Part shown: positions 46,044 to 57,790 of the stretch, piece by piece
Position numbering within the stretch: the first letter of the stretch is position 1
Layout: each line of letters starts with the position of its first letter
Source of the DNA: Burkholderia pseudomultivorans
GTDB taxonomy: Bacteria; Pseudomonadota; Gammaproteobacteria; Burkholderiales; Burkholderiaceae
Direction: 5' to 3'
Length of the DNA: 64,000 nt
Assembly (NCBI RefSeq): GCF_001718415.1
Contig: NZ_CP013378.1
Span: 3,534,001-3,598,000 of the forward strand
The notes under the pieces: generated by a model
Seen by the model: only the letters and a program-made list of their open reading frames with translations
Databases searched by the model: none
Told to the model about the DNA's origin: nothing
Translations under genes and position numbers: made by a program

Positions 46044-46530
46044 GCGCGCCCCCTCCATCCTTGTTCAGCGTCAGACGCATCACGATCGCGTCCTCGCGGC
46101 TGCGATGCCGCGCCGGGTAATAGTTCTTGCGCCGCCCGATCGTCACGAAGCCGAAGCGCTCGTACAACTGGATCGCACGCGGATTGGACGGCCGCACCTC
46201 GAGCAGCACGCCGTCGAGCCGTTCCGCGCGCGAAATGCGCACCGCCTCGCGCAACAGCGCGAGCCCCGCGCCCGAGCGCTGCGCCGCCGGCGCGACGCAC
46301 AGGTTCAGCAGATGCATCTCGTCGATCACCGGCATCAGCACGCAATAGCCGACGAGCGCGCCCGTCACGTGCCGCAGGCACACGCCGAAATAGCCGTTGC
46401 GCAGCGAATCCTCGAAATTGCCGCGGCTCCACGGGAATTCGTAGGCGGCCTGCTCGATCGCGACGACCTCGTCGAGATCGGCGTCGGTCATCGGCGACAG
46501 ATAGCGGTCGCTCAGCAGCACGCCCGTCAT
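46030..46530 (-). CDS. rimI: ribosomal protein S18 alanine N-acetyltransferase
   Basis: A 166-residue GNAT-fold enzyme. Acetyl-CoA binding motif A is 'NLCVAPAAQRSGAG', and 'EVRPSNPRAIQLYERFGF' is the typical RimI C-terminal stretch. It acetylates the N-terminal alanine of S18. It overlaps the tsaB stop by ATGA, and its link with tsaB is a conserved pairing. Confidence 0.94.
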   Translation of the reverse strand: MTGVLLSDRYLSPMTDADLDEVVAIEQAAYEFPWSRGNFEDSLRNGYFGVCLRHVTGALVGYCVLMPVIDEMHLLNLCVAPAAQRSGAGLALLREAVRISRAERLDGVLLEVRPSNPRAIQLYERFGFVTIGRRKNYYPARHRSREDAIVMRLTLNKDGGGAHGVD

Positions 46531-47285
46531 CGTTGCGCCCCGCCCGTCTGCGCGGCACGCGCCGCGATGCGTTCGGCGGTCGTTTGTGCGACCTTGTCGC
46601 GCACGTATTCGGGTGCGGCCTGGTCGGCCGGCACCGTGCGCCCGGCGCGGAACGCGCGCAGCGCGGCATGCGCGACCGCCAGCGCGTGCGGCAGCGCTTC
46701 ACCGTCGATCGCCACCGCGCGCGCGGTGGCCGGCATCTGCGCGCCGAACGCGGCCGCCGCATTGCCGGCGAGCGTGAACGGCGCATCGGGCACGCCGACG
46801 GCGCCCGGCGCGTCGAGCGCGGCCGGATGCAGCGTGCGCCAGTCGCCGGCCGCATCGTCCCACGCGAAATCGGCCCAGTAGGCTTCGTCCATCCGCGCGT
46901 CGAGCGCGGCGAGCACGCGCGTCGTGCCGGGCGCGCGCAGCCGCGCATGCTCGGCGCATGCGAGCAGCGTGCCGATCGGCACGACCGGCAGGCCGCGCCC
47001 GAACGCGAGGCCCTGCGCGATGCCGGTCGCGGTGCGCAGGCCCGTGAACGAGCCCGGCCCCGCACCGAATGCGATTGCATCGCAGTCGGCGAGCGTCAGC
47101 CCGGATTCGGCGAAGAGTTCCTGGATCGCCGGCAGCACGCGCGTGCTCGACACGGCGCCCGTCAGTTCGTGGCGGACCCAGGTTTGCGGGGAGGAAACGC
47201 CGGCATCGGCCGAAGCCGAGCGCAGCAGCGCGACCGAGCAGTATTCGGTCGACGTATCGATGGCGAGGAGCACTGTTTGCGTCAT
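46527..47285 (-). CDS. tsaB: tRNA threonylcarbamoyladenosine biosynthesis protein TsaB
   Basis: A 252-residue ASKHA-fold partner of TsaD in making t6A37 on ANN-decoding tRNAs. The N-terminal 'LLAIDTSTEYCSVAL' and the 'AFGAGPGSFTGLRTATGIAQGL' block are diagnostic. The start MTQTVLLAID is taken; a second ATG three codons upstream is also possible. It heads the tsaB-rimI-udg-DUF1853 unit and is divergent from the acyl-CoA-binding protein gene. Confidence 0.95.
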   Translation of the reverse strand: MTQTVLLAIDTSTEYCSVALLRSASADAGVSSPQTWVRHELTGAVSSTRVLPAIQELFAESGLTLADCDAIAFGAGPGSFTGLRTATGIAQGLAFGRGLPVVPIGTLLACAEHARLRAPGTTRVLAALDARMDEAYWADFAWDDAAGDWRTLHPAALDAPGAVGVPDAPFTLAGNAAAAFGAQMPATARAVAIDGEALPHALAVAHAALRAFRAGRTVPADQAAPEYVRDKVAQTTAERIAARAAQTGGAQR

Positions 47286-47441
47286 GGCCGACATTGTAAT
47301 GCGGCGCCCCGCTCCCACGGGCGTTCGGGCCCGATCTTCGCATGCGCGTGCGGCGGCCGGCGGTTTGGAAGGATCGCTCGACCCTGCGCGGCGGTCCGCT
47401 TGTTAAGATCGCCCGACTTGAAACCCTTACGGAGACTCCCG

Positions 47442-47711
47442 ATGAGCGACCTCACCGCCCGCTTCGACCAGGCCCAGATCGACGTCAAGCAATTGACGGA
47501 ACGGCCGGGCAACCTGACGCTGCTGCGCCTGTACGCGCTGTTCAAGCAGGCCACCGACGGCGACGCGCACGGCGACAAGCCGGGCTTCACCGACATCGTC
47601 GGCAAATACAAGTACGACGCCTGGGATGCGCTCAAGGGCACCTCGCAGGATGACGCGAAGCAGCAATACATCGAACTCGTCGAATCGCTGAAGAACGGCA
47701 CCGCTTCCTGA
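47442..47711 (+). CDS. acyl-CoA-binding protein
   Basis: An 89-residue four-helix protein of the ACBP family, which binds long-chain acyl-CoA esters. The core LYALFKQATDGD and 'YDAWDALKG' match the eukaryotic family closely and contain the ligand-binding Tyr/Lys residues. A GGAG site is properly spaced before the ATG. Bacterial ACBPs are known mostly from proteobacteria and a few other groups; the role is presumably buffering acyl-CoA pools. Confidence 0.95.
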   Translation: MSDLTARFDQAQIDVKQLTERPGNLTLLRLYALFKQATDGDAHGDKPGFTDIVGKYKYDAWDALKGTSQDDAKQQYIELVESLKNGTAS

Positions 47712-48069
47712 CCGGTTCGCGTCCCGACGCAATCGGCGATCAAATCAGTGGCGCGGCGCAGCAAAAATCCTTATAATGCTGGCTGCGTCGCTTCCGCGCA
47801 CGGCCCGAAGGCCGTTCCGGCCTGACGCTTCGTAGCGTTAAGCTCCAATCCGGTTTAGAACCTGTCCCCTCCTGCTTCGGCCCTCGCGGTCGTCACTCAC
47901 AGGCTGGCGGCCTCGCTCCTGGCGCGCCGCACCCAAAACAGCTTCTAATGCCTCATCCGCCATCTGTTTGGCGGATTGCACCCGTTTCCCGATTTGCTCG
48001 TTGAATCCGACGACTTGGGTATGCGCGATTGGCGCCGACGTTTCACCCATCTGTGTTTCAAGGATTGTT
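47712..48069 (+). promoter_or_regulatory. promoter and long 5' leader of the DEAD-box helicase gene
   Basis: A gene-free 358 bases. A perfect TATAAT -10 lies at 47772-47777 with only a weak -35 (TGGCGC). A transcript starting about 47784 would carry a leader of roughly 285 nucleotides. It contains several inverted repeats, for example ATCCGCC / GGCGGAT at 47955-47976. Long structured leaders are common for cold-inducible or autoregulated RNA helicases; that role here is inference. Confidence 0.55.
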
Positions 48070-49605
48070 ATGACTTCGAGCATCAACTCCAGCCCGCTCA
48101 ACGCGATCGCCGACCAGGCGCTCGGTCTCGATGCCGCCGCCGCACCGGCCGCGCTCGAACCGGCGTCGGACGAGCCGAGCTTCGCGTCGCTCGGGCTGTC
48201 GCCGGAGATCGTCTCCGCGCTGCAGGCCGCCGGCTATGTGAAGCCGACGCCGGTCCAGCAGCGCGCCATTCCGGCCGGCATCGCCGGCCGCGACCTGCTG
48301 GTGTCGAGCCCGACCGGTTCGGGCAAGACCGCCGCATTCATGCTGCCCGCGATCGAACGTTTCGCGCAGCTCCAGAAGGCGCAGGCGCAACAGCCGCGCG
48401 CGCCGCGTGAACCGAACCAGGGCGATCGTCGCGGTCGCCGCCCGCAACCGGTCGCGCGCCCGGGCCTGCTCGTGCTGACGCCGACCCGCGAACTCGCGAT
48501 GCAGGTCACGACGGCCGCATCGACCTACGGCAAGCACCTGAAGCGCCTGCGCACCGTCAGCATCCTCGGCGGCGTCGCCTACGGCCAGCAGCTGATGCTG
48601 CTCGCGAAGAACCCGGAAATCCTGGTCGCGACGCCGGGCCGCCTGCTCGACCATCTCGAGCGCGGCCGCATCGACCTGTCCGAGCTGAAGATGCTGGTGC
48701 TCGACGAAGCCGACCGCATGCTCGACATGGGCTTCATCGAGGACATCGAGACGATCGTCGAGGCGACGCCCGAGTCGCGTCAGACGATGCTGTTCTCGGC
48801 CACGCTCGACGGCAAGATCGGTTCGCTGACGAGCCGCCTGCTGAAGGATCCGGAACGCATCGAGATCCAGCAGCGCCTCGAGTCGCGCGCGAACATCGCG
48901 CAGACCGTGCATTACGTCGACGACCGCGACCACAAGGACCGCCTGCTCGATCACCTGCTGCGCGACAACGCGCTCGACCAGGCGATCATCTTCACGGCGA
49001 CCAAGATCGACGCGGACCAGCTCGCCGGCCGTCTCGCCGACGCGGGCTTCCAGTCGGCCGCGCTGCACGGCGACCTGCCGCAGGGCGCGCGCAACCGCAC
49101 GATCCGTGCGCTGCGCGAGCGCCGCGTGCGCGTGCTGGTCGCGACCGACGTCGCGGCGCGCGGGATCGACATCCCGGGCATCACGCACGTGTTCAACTAC
49201 GACCTGCCGAAGTTCGCGGAGGACTACGTGCACCGCATCGGCCGTACCGGTCGCGCGGGCCGTTCGGGCATCGCGGTGAGCCTCGTGCACCACGCCGAGC
49301 AAGGCGCGCTCAAGCGCATCGAGCGCTTCGTGCGTGCGCCGCTGCCGGTCAACGTGATCGAAGGCTTCGAGCCGCGCAAGGCGCCCCCGCGCAACGATCG
49401 CGGCAACGGCCGCGGCCGTCCGGGCGGCGGCAACGGCGGCCGGCGTTTCGGCGGCAAGCCGGGCGGCGGTCATGGCGGCAGCGGTCGCAGCTACGGCAGC
49501 GGCAACGGCGGCGGCTGGAGCGGCAAGCCGGGCGGCAGCCGCGACGGTGGCCGTCGCGACGGCCAGCGCAGCAGCGGCCCGCGCCGCAGCAACTCCGCAT
49601 CCTGA
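48070..49605 (+). CDS. rhlE: DEAD-box ATP-dependent RNA helicase (RhlE-like)
   Basis: A 511-residue helicase. It has the Q motif region before residue 70, Walker A SPTGSGKT (80-87), DEAD at about 212 ('VLDEADRML'), SAT ('LFSATL') and the C-terminal motif 'HRIGRTGRAGR'. The tail from about 435 is Gly/Arg/Ser-rich, an RGG-type RNA-binding extension. RhlE proteins remodel RNA in ribosome assembly and RNA decay. The start MTSSINSS follows an AAGGA site; upstream in-frame sequence belongs to the leader. Confidence 0.92.
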   Translation: MTSSINSSPLNAIADQALGLDAAAAPAALEPASDEPSFASLGLSPEIVSALQAAGYVKPTPVQQRAIPAGIAGRDLLVSSPTGSGKTAAFMLPAIERFAQLQKAQAQQPRAPREPNQGDRRGRRPQPVARPGLLVLTPTRELAMQVTTAASTYGKHLKRLRTVSILGGVAYGQQLMLLAKNPEILVATPGRLLDHLERGRIDLSELKMLVLDEADRMLDMGFIEDIETIVEATPESRQTMLFSATLDGKIGSLTSRLLKDPERIEIQQRLESRANIAQTVHYVDDRDHKDRLLDHLLRDNALDQAIIFTATKIDADQLAGRLADAGFQSAALHGDLPQGARNRTIRALRERRVRVLVATDVAARGIDIPGITHVFNYDLPKFAEDYVHRIGRTGRAGRSGIAVSLVHHAEQGALKRIERFVRAPLPVNVIEGFEPRKAPPRNDRGNGRGRPGGGNGGRRFGGKPGGGHGGSGRSYGSGNGGGWSGKPGGSRDGGRRDGQRSSGPRRSNSAS

Positions 49606-49647
49606 TCGCGCATGGGCGGCCCCTTCGCCGCCCTGCTGATCCGGCCG

Positions 49648-49674
49648 ACCGGCGCTTCTGCGCCGGTTTTTTTT
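49648..49674 (+). terminator. intrinsic terminator of the helicase gene
   Basis: A stem ACCGGCGC / GCGCCGGT with a TTCT loop is followed by eight T residues. It lies 42 bases past the helicase stop and is a textbook rho-independent terminator. Confidence 0.92.
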
Positions 49675-49984
49675 CGTCCCGCGCGCCATTTCACGATACG
49701 GAAAATTTTTTTGTGTCGTAAAAAATCATGCTGCGCGGCACAACGCGACCGATTGCAGGATAGGAAAAATCGTTTCTTATTGCGAAACATCAATTTCAAG
49801 ATACTGATTCATAACGAATAAAAATTTATCGGCTTCTGCGCAAAGCCTCTGTCTCGCGCGCATCGATTTGCCTAGACTCTTATACAAGACTTCACGAAAC
49901 GTGCACGCAAATCCTCCCCCGTTTCGTGGACGGCATCGTCATCGTTGATTCATCTCGTCAGGCAAATACGTCAAGGAGCTCATC
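49675..49984 (+). promoter_or_regulatory. AT-rich upstream region of aceA
   Basis: A gene-free 310 bases with far lower GC than its surroundings, especially 49680-49850. A possible promoter is TTATTG-N17-GATACT upstream, but several alternatives exist. A perfect 9-bp inverted repeat lies at 49893-49928 (separate entry). An AAGGAG ribosome-binding site precedes the aceA ATG. Carbon-source control of aceA is expected, but no regulator site is identified with certainty. Confidence 0.55.
49893..49928. promoter_or_regulatory. 9-bp inverted repeat upstream of aceA
   Basis: CACGAAACG (49893-49901) and CGTTTCGTG (49920-49928) are perfect inverse copies separated by 18 bases, 57 bases before the aceA start. 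It could be a dimeric operator or an mRNA hairpin. No T tract follows, so it is not a terminator. Confidence 0.6.
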
Positions 49985-51292
<1,308 letters not shown>

Positions 51293-51408
51293 CACGCGGC
51301 GGGCGTCACGCCGGCGCCCGCCACAGAACAGGAATCAGGGAGGAGACGGCAGGCGCGCGCGCTCGCGCGCGACCGGCCGCACGGCCTGCGGGCCGACATG
51401 GCAGCGAC

Positions 51409-51439
51409 GCGCGCCGGCTTCGTCCGGCGCGCTTTCTTT
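51409..51439 (+). terminator. terminator after aceA
   Basis: A 9-bp stem GCGCGCCGG / CCGGCGCGC with a 6-base loop is followed by TTTCTTT. It lies between aceA and the convergent universal stress protein gene. Confidence 0.8.
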
Positions 51440-51486
51440 CAACACCGGTCGCGACACCGCCTGCGCGGGACAAGAACGGCGCCGCA

Positions 51487-51921
51487 TCACCGATAGACGA
51501 TCACCGGAATTTTCGTATGGGTCAGCACGCGCTGCGTTTCGCTGCCGATCAGCAGGCTGCCGAGCCCGCGGCGGCCGTGCGACGCCATGAAGATCACGTC
51601 GCAGCCGCCGCGCTCGGCCGCCTCGATGATGCCGAGGTACGGCGACGGATGCACGCTCGTCCAGGTGTCGCAGGCGACGCCGACCGCCTTCGCGGCCGAT
51701 TCGACCTCGTCGAGATGCGCGCGCGCCTCGCGCTCGCTGCGCGCACGGAAATCGGCGGGCGGCTCGATGATCACTTCGGAAAACGGCGAGTACGGATACT
51801 GCGGCAGGCACGCATAGGCCGTCACGCGTGCGCCGACCGCGCGCGCCAGGTCGATCGCGCCGTCGATCGCCTTGCGGGACAGTTCGGAACCGTCGGTTGG
51901 AACGAGGATGTGCCGGAACAT
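51487..51921 (-). CDS. universal stress protein (UspA family)
   Basis: A 144-residue single-domain Usp protein. The N-terminal 'HILVPTDGSELS' and C-terminal 'ASHGRRGLGSLLIGSETQRVL' contain the GRRG-x9-GS ATP-binding pattern. The start MFRHILVPTD has an AAGGAGG site five bases upstream; an ATG eight codons earlier overlaps that site. Family members act in stress survival, but the specific role is not known. Confidence 0.92.
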   Translation of the reverse strand: MFRHILVPTDGSELSRKAIDGAIDLARAVGARVTAYACLPQYPYSPFSEVIIEPPADFRARSEREARAHLDEVESAAKAVGVACDTWTSVHPSPYLGIIEAAERGGCDVIFMASHGRRGLGSLLIGSETQRVLTHTKIPVIVYR

Positions 51922-52098
51922 CGCGCCCTCCTTCGTCAGTCGCACGCCGCGCGGCGCGGTGCCGGATCCACCGGCCGCGCCCCGTCGGAGATGCGTGTTT
52001 CGATTGTAGTGTGCGAAATGCCGCGACCGGCGCCGGCAGCGGGTTCGCCCTCATATCGAAAACGCGCGGGCCGAGCCGCCGTCGCCCTGTTCGGTCGC

Positions 52099-53004
52099 CT
52101 ATTCGCCCCAGTAGCCGGGCCGCTCGTACGTGTGCTTCAGGTAATCGAGAAAGAGCCGCACGCGCAGCGGCAGGTGCCGGCGCTGCGGAAACACCGCGTG
52201 GATGCCGATCGGCGGCGCGGCGAACGCATCGAGCACGCTGACGAGACGCCCGGCCGCGATATCCTCGCCGACCTCCCACCACGAGCGCCACGCGAGCCCG
52301 TGTCCGGCCAGGCACCACTCGTGCAGCACCGCGCCGTCCGAGCATTCCATCGTGCCGTTCACGCGGATCGACACGACCTTGTCGTCCTCCTGGAACGCCC
52401 AACCGCGCTGCTGGTTCGCGTTCGCGGCAAGCGCCAGGCAGTTGTGCCGCGCGAGTTCCGCGAGCGTGGTCGGCGTGCCGCGCCGCGCCAGATAGGCGGG
52501 CGACGCGACGCATACGCGGCGGTTCTCGCCGAGCTTCAGCGACACGAGCGACGAGTCGGGCAGCTCGCCGAGCCGCACCGCGCAATCGAAGCCTTCGTTG
52601 ACGAGGTCGACCATCCGGTCGGACAGGTCGAGCGTGACCGACACGTCCGGATGCGCGCCGCTGAATTCGGGTACGAGCGGCGCGACGTGCCGCCGGCCGA
52701 AGCCGGCCGGCGCGGAGATGCGCAGATGGCCGCTCGCCTTGACGCCGCCGGCGGACACGCTCGATTCGGCGTTCTGCATGTCGTTGATGATCCGCTGGCA
52801 GTCCTCGAGGAAGGCCGAGCCCTCGAAGGTCAGCGTGAGCTTGCGCGTCGTGCGCACCAGCAGCTTGACGCCGAGCCGCTCCTCGAGCGCGTCGAGGCGG
52901 CGGCCGATGATCGCCGGCGCGACGCCCTCCGCGTGCGCGGCCGCCGACAGGCTGCCTTTCGCCGCGACCGCGGCGAACGTTTCGATCTGTTTGAACCGGT
53001 CCAT
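52099..53004 (-). CDS. LysR-family transcriptional regulator
   Basis: A 301-residue regulator. The N-terminal winged helix-turn-helix (about 1-60, 'FAAVAAKGSLSAAAHAEGVAPAIIGRRLDALEERLG') is followed by a LysR substrate-binding domain. The start MDRFKQIETF is chosen; the frame extends ten codons upstream. It is divergent from the haloacid dehalogenase gene with 154 bases between, the classic arrangement for a LysR regulator and its target. Its inducer is unknown. Confidence 0.93.
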   Translation of the reverse strand: MDRFKQIETFAAVAAKGSLSAAAHAEGVAPAIIGRRLDALEERLGVKLLVRTTRKLTLTFEGSAFLEDCQRIINDMQNAESSVSAGGVKASGHLRISAPAGFGRRHVAPLVPEFSGAHPDVSVTLDLSDRMVDLVNEGFDCAVRLGELPDSSLVSLKLGENRRVCVASPAYLARRGTPTTLAELARHNCLALAANANQQRGWAFQEDDKVVSIRVNGTMECSDGAVLHEWCLAGHGLAWRSWWEVGEDIAAGRLVSVLDAFAAPPIGIHAVFPQRRHLPLRVRLFLDYLKHTYERPGYWGE

Positions 53005-53158
53005 GACTCGAAAGGACGGTGCGCCGTCCTTCACATTGACTGAAGCCGCTCAAGATTAGGTATATGAAAGTAAAAGATCAAGTGATGATTAGCGTCTTTT
53101 TTGATACCAGCGATCACGAATAGAATCGACCCGACCTCTGAAACTGGAGCGCAAGGCT

Positions 53159-53920
53159 ATGTCGGCCACAACGACACTCTCCTCTCCCGACGCCATCCTG
53201 TTCGACGCATTCGGCACGTTGTTCGACGTGCATGCGGTCGTGGCTGCGGCCGAGCAGATGTTTCCCGGCCGCGGGGAACGGTTGTCGCAGCTGTGGCGAC
53301 GCAAGCAAATCGAATATTCGCAGTTGCGCACGCTCGCCGATCCGGCCGGCGCGCACTACCGCCCGTTCCGTGACATCACGCTCGACGCGCTGCGGTTCGC
53401 CGCGCGTTCGCTCGGGCTAGCGCTGAACAGCGCGGCCGAGAAGCGGCTGATGGACGAATACGCGTGCCTGTCCACCTATCCCGACACGGTGCCCGCGCTG
53501 CGCAAGCTGCGCGCGCTCGAGCCGCGCCCGCCGCTCGCGATCCTGTCGAACGGCAATCCGCAGATGCTCGACATCGCGATCAAGAGCGCCGGCATGACCG
53601 GCCTGTTCGATCGCGTGCTGTCGGCCGACGCCGTGCGTGCGTACAAGCCGAGCCCGGCCGTGTACGCGCTCGGCACCGCCGCGTTCGGCGCGAACCCGCG
53701 CGACATCGTGTTCGTGTCGTCGAACGCGTGGGACGTGGCCGGCGCCGCGTGGTTCGGCTATACGACGTTCTGGCTCAACCGCACGGGCGCACCCGCCGAG
53801 GAACTCGGCGTGTCGCCCGACGGCAGCGGCGCCGGCATGGCCGATCTGCTCGCATTCCTCGCCACCCCGGCTCCGTCCGGCAAGCCCGCCAACCGCACGC
53901 GCCCCGGCCCGGGCGCTTGA
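53159..53920 (+). CDS. type II haloacid dehalogenase
   Basis: A 253-residue HAD hydrolase of the (S)-2-haloacid dehalogenase type. It has the nucleophile D16 in FDAFGTLFDV, the serine in ILSNGNP, the lysine in YKPSPAVY and the 'VSSNAWDVAGAAWFG' motif typical of true haloacid dehalogenases. The enzyme would convert 2-haloalkanoates to 2-hydroxyacids, for example haloacetate to glycolate. It lies 67 bases before aceB and divergent from the LysR gene. Confidence 0.9.
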   Translation: MSATTTLSSPDAILFDAFGTLFDVHAVVAAAEQMFPGRGERLSQLWRRKQIEYSQLRTLADPAGAHYRPFRDITLDALRFAARSLGLALNSAAEKRLMDEYACLSTYPDTVPALRKLRALEPRPPLAILSNGNPQMLDIAIKSAGMTGLFDRVLSADAVRAYKPSPAVYALGTAAFGANPRDIVFVSSNAWDVAGAAWFGYTTFWLNRTGAPAEELGVSPDGSGAGMADLLAFLATPAPSGKPANRTRPGPGA

Positions 53921-53987
53921 GGTTCGCAGCGCTGCCGCCTTCCCCCTTCACCGAAACCGCAACTGACCGACCAAGGAGATGAGACTC

Positions 53988-55580
<1,593 letters not shown>

Positions 55581-55659
55581 CGACGCGCGGGCAGTCCGGC
55601 CGGATCTCCGGTCGGCCTGCCCGTGTTTCGTCCGCTCGCGATCGAGCAATGCGACAGCG

Positions 55660-55689
55660 AAAAAAAAGCGCCCGTCGGGCGCTTTTTTT
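55660..55689. terminator. bidirectional terminator after aceB
   Basis: A stem AGCGCCC / GGGCGCT with a GTC loop is flanked by an A run and a run of seven T residues. It lies between aceB and the convergent gamma-glutamylcyclotransferase-like gene and can serve both. Confidence 0.9.
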
Positions 55690-55735
55690 GTGAGCGAGCG
55701 TTCGTGCCTAGCGGCCGGACCGGCCGCGCCGCTGC

Positions 55736-56149
55736 TCAGGCCGCTTCCCGTTCGCGACGGTGCTGGACCCAGTCGCCCGACGCGATGCGCGGACGGTCGG
55801 CCGTCGCATGCGCGGCGACCGGATAGTACAGGCACGCGTATTGTCGGCCGCCGAGCTCGACGGTCACCGCCTCCTGGCGGAACAGCGTATCGACGCCCGG
55901 ATACACGCGCTCGATCTCGTCGAGCACCGCGACGAGCCGTTCGTCGATCTCGTAGACGTCGCCCCACACGAGCGATGGGCCGGACGCGCCGGCGGTCATT
56001 CCCGGATACGTGCCGAAATCGTACAGTTCGCCCGGCAGCGCGGCCGCCCCGAGCAGCTTCGGCGCGGCGATACCGTGCCGCGCGGCTGCGTGGCCGATGT
56101 CGTTGGCTTCCCCCGCCCTCAACGTGCCGTAGACGAATACGTGGCGCAT
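55736..56149 (-). CDS. gamma-glutamylcyclotransferase family protein
   Basis: A 137-residue GGCT/AIG2-like protein. The N-terminal FVYGTLR motif (5-11) is the signature substrate-binding loop, and 'LDEIERVY' supplies the likely catalytic glutamate. Members release 5-oxoproline from gamma-glutamyl-amino acids, though many have unknown substrates. It lies 34 bases downstream of the RraA-like gene on the same strand. Confidence 0.88.
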   Translation of the reverse strand: MRHVFVYGTLRAGEANDIGHAAARHGIAAPKLLGAAALPGELYDFGTYPGMTAGASGPSLVWGDVYEIDERLVAVLDEIERVYPGVDTLFRQEAVTVELGGRQYACLYYPVAAHATADRPRIASGDWVQHRREREAA

Positions 56150-56183
56150 CTGCTTCTCCTTCTTCGATTCGTGGGTTGCCGTG

Positions 56184-56678
56184 TCAGGTCAGCGCCGTCG
56201 CGCTGACGAGCACGCCGTCCTCGTCGGCGTAGATCCACTCGCCCGGCGCGATCCGCGTGCCGAGCACCGTGACGGGCACGTCCCGTTCGCCGACGCCGCG
56301 CTTGTCGCTCTTGCGCGGATGCGTCGCGAGCGCGAGCACGCCGACCTTGCATGCGCGCAATTCGGCCGAATCGCGCACGCATCCATAGACCACGATGCCG
56401 GCCCAATGGTTCTTCTCGGCCAGTGCGCCGAGGTTGCCGCCGACGAGTGCACAGCGCAGGCTGCCGCCGCCGTCGACCACCAGCACGCGTCCGCCGCCGT
56501 CCTGCTCGAGCGCCGCGCGCACGAGCGTGTTGTCCTCGAACAGCTTCAGCGTCGCCGCCGGGCCGGCGAAGCGCGCGGCGCCGCCATATGCCCGCAGCGC
56601 GGGTTCGAGCACGCGCAGCGTGCCGGCGGCGAGCAGGTCTTCGTGCGCGTCGCAGAGATCGGTCGTGGCCAGTGTCAT
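56184..56678 (-). CDS. RraA-like protein / HMG-CHA aldolase family
   Basis: A 164-residue trimeric-fold protein. It shares 'DLCD', '[17 protein letters not shown]' and 'GDVPVTV'-type blocks with RraA, the regulator of RNase E. It also keeps the residues of 4-hydroxy-4-methyl-2-oxoglutarate aldolases: GGNLGALA (80-87) and GCVRD with R102/D103, which E. coli RraA lacks. Aldolase function is therefore plausible. The start [10 protein letters not shown] is chosen; the upstream open frame is not family-like. It is divergent from an AraC gene. Confidence 0.88.
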   Translation of the reverse strand: MTLATTDLCDAHEDLLAAGTLRVLEPALRAYGGAARFAGPAATLKLFEDNTLVRAALEQDGGGRVLVVDGGGSLRCALVGGNLGALAEKNHWAGIVVYGCVRDSAELRACKVGVLALATHPRKSDKRGVGERDVPVTVLGTRIAPGEWIYADEDGVLVSATALT

Positions 56679-56880
56679 GTCGTCTCCAGTCGATCGAGGA
56701 CGGGCATTCGCGTTCGCGTCGATCCGCGGCCGGCCGTCAATACCGGCAAACCCCGGCGCCCGAATGCGCGCGGCCCCATACAAAGTTCATTTGGACGCTG
56801 CATTATCGACCGAAAAACCGCCGCATGCGCTTGCACGGCCCCTTCTACAATAACGGCATCGCCGCCGCGCCGAATCGCCC

Positions 56881-57762
56881 ATGAATCCGCCCGTCACGGT
56901 CGACGCATCGACTCCGTTCGACGTCATCGACATCCCGCCCGAATTCGCGCCCACCCGCGTCCATCCGATGCGCGTGCGCGCACGCCAGGTCGACGCCGGC
57001 CGGCGCATCCCGCTGCACACGCACGCGTGGGCGCAGCTCGCGTATGCGTCGCGCGGCGTGCTGCGCGTCGCGACGACCGGCACGACGTGGATGGTGCCGC
57101 CGTCCCGCGCGATCTGGGTGCCGCCGCACGTGACGCACGAAGTCGTGATCGTCGAGGACGCGTATCTGCGCACGCTCTATATCGACGAATCGATCGTGCC
57201 GGACGGGCTCGACGCGTGCCGCGTCGTCGAGGTGACGGGCCTGTTGCGCGAACTGATCGTCGCGCTGGGCGCGCGCGATCCGAGCCCGGCGCGCGAACGC
57301 CTGCTGTGCGGGCTCGTCCTCGACGAGCTGAGCCATGCCGAACCGCTGCCGCTGTCGGTGCCGATGCCCGACGAAAAGCGGCTGCGCACGCTGTGCGAAT
57401 CGGTGCTCGCGCAACCGGCGCATGCGGAATCGCTCGAACACTGGGCGAGCGAGGTCGGCGCGAGCACCCGCACGATCTCGCGGCTCTTCAAGCAGGAGCT
57501 CGGTGTGAGCTTTTCGCAGTGGCGGCAGCAGGCGCTGCTTGCGCGCGCGATCCCGCTGCTGAACCAGGGGCGACCGTTGTCGCATATCGCGCGCGAGCTC
57601 GGCTACCAGAGCCAGAGCGCGTTTTCAGCGATGTTCCGGCGCGCCTTCGGCGAGAGCCCGCGCGCCTTCATGCTGCGCGGCTACGAGCACCGCGGCGTGG
57701 AAGGCCTTCCAGCCGACGAAGACGATACGCAGGACGACGACGCGCTCGATACCGCCCGCTGA
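56881..57762 (+). CDS. AraC-family transcriptional regulator
   Basis: A 293-residue regulator with an N-terminal cupin ('IPLHTHAWAQLAYASRGVLRV', a metal-type HxH) and two C-terminal helix-turn-helix motifs (about 180-275), the second being 'ISRLFKQELGVSF' to 'SQSAFSAMFRRAFGESPRAF'. The tail is acidic. It is divergent from the RraA-like gene with about 200 bases between, so that gene or the GGCT-like gene may be a target. The signal is unknown. Confidence 0.92.
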   Translation: MNPPVTVDASTPFDVIDIPPEFAPTRVHPMRVRARQVDAGRRIPLHTHAWAQLAYASRGVLRVATTGTTWMVPPSRAIWVPPHVTHEVVIVEDAYLRTLYIDESIVPDGLDACRVVEVTGLLRELIVALGARDPSPARERLLCGLVLDELSHAEPLPLSVPMPDEKRLRTLCESVLAQPAHAESLEHWASEVGASTRTISRLFKQELGVSFSQWRQQALLARAIPLLNQGRPLSHIARELGYQSQSAFSAMFRRAFGESPRAFMLRGYEHRGVEGLPADEDDTQDDDALDTAR

Positions 57763-57790
57763 CTCCCCGACGCGCGGGGAATCCGGCCCG

